From an uncultured Curvibacter sp. (GTDB taxonomy: Bacteria > Pseudomonadota > Gammaproteobacteria > Burkholderiales > Burkholderiaceae): a stretch of 6,754 nucleotides of DNA. Location of the stretch: assembly GCA_946481355.1 (NCBI GenBank), contig CAMLNH010000157.1:1-6754 (forward strand), read 5' to 3'. Numbering within the stretch: position 1 is the stretch's first letter; every line of letters begins with the position of its first letter. The position numbers and the translations under genes are program-made. Below the pieces are notes generated by a model that was not told where the DNA came from, did not search any database, and saw nothing but the letters and a program-made list of their open reading frames with translations. Of the stretch, positions 3,947 through 6,754 are shown one piece after another.

Positions 3947-5511
3947 CTAACGCCGTGAAGATTTATGTGCCGCGCGATTCGGCCGCCCTGGCCCTGGGCG
4001 CGGACGAGGTGGCCCAGGCCATCGTGGCCGAAGCGGCCAAGCGCAAGGTGGCGGTGGAGCTGGTGCGCAACAGCTCGCGCGGCATGTTCTGGCTGGAGCC
4101 CCTGGTGGAGGTGGTCACCAAAAAAGGCCGTGTGGCTTACGGCCCGGTGCAGGCCGAAGATGTGGCCAGCCTGTTTGACGTGGGATTCCACAACGGCGGC
4201 GAACACCCGCTGGGCCTGGGTCTGACGGACGAGATTCCCTATCTGAAGAAGCAGGAGCGCCTGACCTTTGCGCGCATGGGTATCACCGACCCGATGTCGC
4301 TGGACGACTACCAGGCGCATGAAGGCTACGCCGGCCTGCGCAAGGCCCTGTCCATCGCGCCGACCGAGGTGGTGCAGCAGGTGCTGGACTCGGGCCTGCG
4401 CGGCCGTGGCGGTGCGGCGTTTCCGGCCGGCATCAAGTGGAAGACGGTGGCCGCGGCCCAGGCGGATCAGAAGTACGTGGTCTGCAATGCCGACGAGGGC
4501 GATTCGGGCACCTTCAGCGACCGCATGACCATGGAGGGTGACCCCTACATGCTCATCGAGGGCATGACGATCGCCGCCATGGCCACGGGCGCCACGCGCG
4601 GCTACATCTATGTGCGCAGCGAGTACCCGCACGCGATTGCCGCGCTGAACGAGGCGATCACCCGTGCCACGACAGCCGGTTTCCTGGGCGACAGCGTGCT
4701 GGGCTCGGGCAAGGCTTTCCACCTCGAAGTGCGCAAGGGCGCGGGCTCTTACGTCTGTGGCGAGGAAACCGCCATGCTGGAGAGCATCGAAGGCAAGCGT
4801 GGCGTGGTGCGCGCCAAGCCGCCGATTCCCGCGCTCAGTGGCCTGTTTGGCAAGCCGACCGTCATCAACAACGTCATCACCTTTGCCTCGGTGCCCATCA
4901 TCCTGGCGCGTGGAGCGGCTTTCTATGCCAACTACGGCATGGGCCGCTCCAAGGGCACGCTGCCCATCCAGATCGCGGGCAACGTCAAGCACGGCGGCCT
5001 GGTGGAAAAGGCCTTTGGCGTGACGCTGCGCGAATTGATGTACGACTACGGCGGCGGCACGGCCAGCGGCCGGCCCATCAAGGCCGTGCAGGTGGGCGGC
5101 CCGCTGGGCGCCTATGTGCCCGAACAGCACTGGGACCTGCCCATGGACTACGAGGGCTGGACGGCCGTAGGTGCCACAGTGGGCCATGGCGGCATCGTGA
5201 TCCACGACGACACGGCCGATCTGTCCAAGCTGGCGCGTTACGCCATGGCGTTCTGCGTGGAGGAGAGTTGCGGCAAGTGCACGCCCTGCCGTATCGGCTC
5301 CACGCGCGGGGTGGAGGTGATCGACCGCATCGTCAAAGGCGACGCACAGGCCCGTCCGCAGCAGGTCAAGCTGCTGCGCGACCTCTGCGACACCATGGTC
5401 AACGGCTCGCTCTGTGCCATGGGCGGCATGACACCGTTCCCCGTCTTGTCCGCGCTCAACCATTACCCCGAGGACTTCGGTCTGTCCAACCCCGACCGCA
5501 AGGCCGCCTAA
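3943..5511 (+). CDS. fdsB: NAD-dependent formate dehydrogenase beta subunit (diaphorase)
   Basis: This 522-residue, NuoF-like protein carries FMN, the NAD+ site and a [4Fe-4S] cluster, and passes electrons from the alpha subunit to NAD+. A thioredoxin-like N-terminal region (about 1-110) begins 'VKIYVPRDSAALALGADEV' as in FdsB proteins. The flavin/NAD region follows: GLRGRGGAAFPAGIKWK (151-167), CNADEGDSGTFSDR (181-194) and SYVCGEETAMLESIEG (269-284). A SLBB-like part lies around 338-425. The C-terminal cluster ligands are Cys443, Cys446, Cys449 (ESCGKCTPC) and Cys491 (SLCAMGG). Length is what the family shows. GGAGG 7 bases before the ATG sets the start. It lies 58 bases after fdsG and 20 bases before fdsA in one operon. 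The long open frame on the opposite strand across 3796-5463 is a codon-bias shadow. Confidence 0.96.
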   Translation: MTNAVKIYVPRDSAALALGADEVAQAIVAEAAKRKVAVELVRNSSRGMFWLEPLVEVVTKKGRVAYGPVQAEDVASLFDVGFHNGGEHPLGLGLTDEIPYLKKQERLTFARMGITDPMSLDDYQAHEGYAGLRKALSIAPTEVVQQVLDSGLRGRGGAAFPAGIKWKTVAAAQADQKYVVCNADEGDSGTFSDRMTMEGDPYMLIEGMTIAAMATGATRGYIYVRSEYPHAIAALNEAITRATTAGFLGDSVLGSGKAFHLEVRKGAGSYVCGEETAMLESIEGKRGVVRAKPPIPALSGLFGKPTVINNVITFASVPIILARGAAFYANYGMGRSKGTLPIQIAGNVKHGGLVEKAFGVTLRELMYDYGGGTASGRPIKAVQVGGPLGAYVPEQHWDLPMDYEGWTAVGATVGHGGIVIHDDTADLSKLARYAMAFCVEESCGKCTPCRIGSTRGVEVIDRIVKGDAQARPQQVKLLRDLCDTMVNGSLCAMGGMTPFPVLSALNHYPEDFGLSNPDRKAA

Positions 5512-5531
5512 GCGGCGATCAGGAGAAGAAC

Positions 5532-6754
5532 ATGCTCGACCACCTCAAACTCGACATCGATTACGGCACGCCCAGGCGCGAGTCCGTCAAGGAAGTGACG
5601 CTGGAGATCGACGGCCAGCAGGTCACCGTGCCCGAGGGCACGTCCATCATGCGTGCGGCCGTGGACGCCGGCGTCAAGGTGCCCAAGCTCTGCGCCACCG
5701 ACAGCCTGGAGCCCTTCGGCTCCTGCCGCCTCTGCCTGGTGGAAGTGGAAGGCCGCCGCGGCTACCCTGCGAGCTGCACCACGCCGGCCGAAGCCGGCAT
5801 GAAGGTGAAGACGCAGACCAGCAAGCTGCAGGAACTGCGCAAGAACGTGATGGAGCTCTACATCTCCGACCACCCGCTGGACTGCCTGACCTGCAGCGCC
5901 AACGGCAATTGCGAGCTGCAGGACATGGCCGGCGTGACCGGCCTGCGCGATGTGCGCTACGGCATGGGCGACGCGATGACGGGCGCCAACCACTTCCGTG
6001 GCGAGAGCAAACCGAAGATCGATACCTCCAACCCCTATTTCAACTACGACGCCAGCAAGTGCATCGTCTGCAACCGTTGTGTGCGCGCGTGTGAGGAAAC
6101 CCAGGGCACGTTTGCGCTCACCATCTCGGGCCGCGGCTTCGAGAGCCGGGTGTCGCCGGGCCAGGATCAGCCCTTCATGGAGAGCGAGTGCGTGAGCTGC
6201 GGCGCCTGCGTCGAAGCCTGCCCCACGGCCACGCTGCAGGAAAAGTCCGTCATCTGGCTGGGCCAGGGCGAGCACAGCGAGATCACCACCTGTGCCTATT
6301 GCGGTGTGGGTTGCGGCTTCAAGGCCGAGATGAAAGGCAACGAGGTGGTGCGCATGGTGCCGTGGAAAGACGGCAAGGCCAATGAAGGCCACGCGTGTGT
6401 GAAGGGTCGCTTTGCCTGGGGTTACGCCACGCACAAGGACCGCATCACCAAGCCCATGATCCGCAAGAGCATCAAAGACCCGTGGAAGGAAGTCAGCTGG
6501 GAAGAGGCGATTCAATACACGGCCAGCGAGTTCAAACGCATCCAGGCCATGTACGGCCGCGATTCCGTCGGCGCCCTGGTGTCCTCGCGTTGCACCAACG
6601 AAGAAGGTTATCTGGTGCAGAAGCTGGTGCGCGCGGCCTTCGGCAACAACAACGTGGACACGTGTGCCCGCGTGTGCCATTCGCCCACGGGCTACGGCCT
6701 CAAGCAGACGCTCGGCGAATCGGCCGGCACGCAGACCTTCAAGTCGGTGGAGAA
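5532..6754 (+). CDS. fdsA: NAD-dependent formate dehydrogenase alpha subunit, catalytic, 3' end cut by the window
   Basis: The first 407 codons of the Mo-bisMGD subunit that oxidises formate; full-length relatives have about 950 residues. In order: a NuoG-like [2Fe-2S] domain with Cys54, Cys65, Cys68 and Cys82; a His-Cys3 [4Fe-4S] site with His114, Cys118, Cys121 and Cys127; two ferredoxin-type sites, CIVCNRCVRAC (Cys177/180/183/187) and CVSCGACVEAC (Cys220/223/226/230); and the entry of the molybdopterin domain with CAYCGVGC...C (Cys254/257/261/289) for the last [4Fe-4S] cluster. VDTCARVCHSPTGYG (375-389) holds the Mo ligand Cys382 with His383, the catalytic pair known from Rhodobacter FdsA; it is a Cys enzyme, not a selenocysteine one. 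AGGAG 6 bases before the ATG supports the start. No frameshift is seen. Accessory genes such as fdsC and fdsD would be expected beyond the edge. Confidence 0.96.
   Translation, partial: MLDHLKLDIDYGTPRRESVKEVTLEIDGQQVTVPEGTSIMRAAVDAGVKVPKLCATDSLEPFGSCRLCLVEVEGRRGYPASCTTPAEAGMKVKTQTSKLQELRKNVMELYISDHPLDCLTCSANGNCELQDMAGVTGLRDVRYGMGDAMTGANHFRGESKPKIDTSNPYFNYDASKCIVCNRCVRACEETQGTFALTISGRGFESRVSPGQDQPFMESECVSCGACVEACPTATLQEKSVIWLGQGEHSEITTCAYCGVGCGFKAEMKGNEVVRMVPWKDGKANEGHACVKGRFAWGYATHKDRITKPMIRKSIKDPWKEVSWEEAIQYTASEFKRIQAMYGRDSVGALVSSRCTNEEGYLVQKLVRAAFGNNNVDTCARVCHSPTGYGLKQTLGESAGTQTFKSVE

Noticed and set aside
3796..5463. Long open frame on the minus strand (555 codons)
   Set aside because: It lies antisense to fdsB, which has all diaphorase motifs; the composition (His, Arg, Gly and Ala-rich) is that of a shadow frame in GC-rich DNA.
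5508..6680. Long minus-strand open frame (390 codons)
   Set aside because: It is antisense to fdsA, whose Fe-S ligands and catalytic Cys-His are unmistakable; the frame is His/Ala-rich with no recognisable domain.
6663..6680. Selenocysteine at the FdsA active site
   Set aside because: The Mo-ligand codon at 6675-6677 is TGC, and no in-frame TGA occurs.

Overview
The window looks like chromosomal DNA of a high-GC betaproteobacterium, most likely of the Comamonadaceae type (inference from GC-rich codon use and from the soluble NAD-dependent formate dehydrogenase genes; no database search was possible). All supported genes lie on the + strand.

Region 1 (about 1-690) holds a GNAT-family N-acetyltransferase gene (152-622) that looks like an integron-type gene cassette. 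A GTTRRRY core-site sequence lies just before it (127-133), a RYYYAAC/GTTRRRY pair lies just after it (627-688), and both right ends share the string TTTACGTTRRRY. Its arginine codons (AGG, AGA, CGA) differ from those of the genes downstream. Region 2 (689-1023) has no gene, but it contains a run of dyads, a diverged copy of the fdsG leader and start region (830-902), and a plausible sigma70 promoter (941-968).

Region 3 (1024-3226) is a compact four-gene operon of proteins I do not recognise: a small secreted coiled-coil protein, a small membrane protein with a glycine zipper, a cytosolic protein, and a secreted protein that may be an outer-membrane beta-barrel. The predicted locations together suggest an envelope-spanning assembly, and this is the best candidate for an undescribed system.

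Region 4 (3227-3407) is a regulatory stretch with four TGCAT motifs spaced 10, 13 and 10 bp, a GTTTGC/GCAAAC dyad, and a leader hairpin that would cover the fdsG ribosome-binding site. Region 5 (3408 to the end) is fdsG-fdsB-fdsA, encoding the gamma, beta and start of the alpha subunit of a cytoplasmic molybdenum NAD-dependent formate dehydrogenase. FdsA holds the formate-oxidising Mo site and most of the Fe-S clusters; electrons pass through FdsB (FMN, NAD site) with FdsG supplying a [2Fe-2S] cluster. FdsA runs off the right edge after 407 codons.

The oddest structural fact is that the fdsG leader plus its first codons occurs twice in direct orientation, 2530 bp apart and with no gaps, flanking the four-gene operon. 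The outer stem is kept in both copies, while the inner stem has changed sequence but can still pair.
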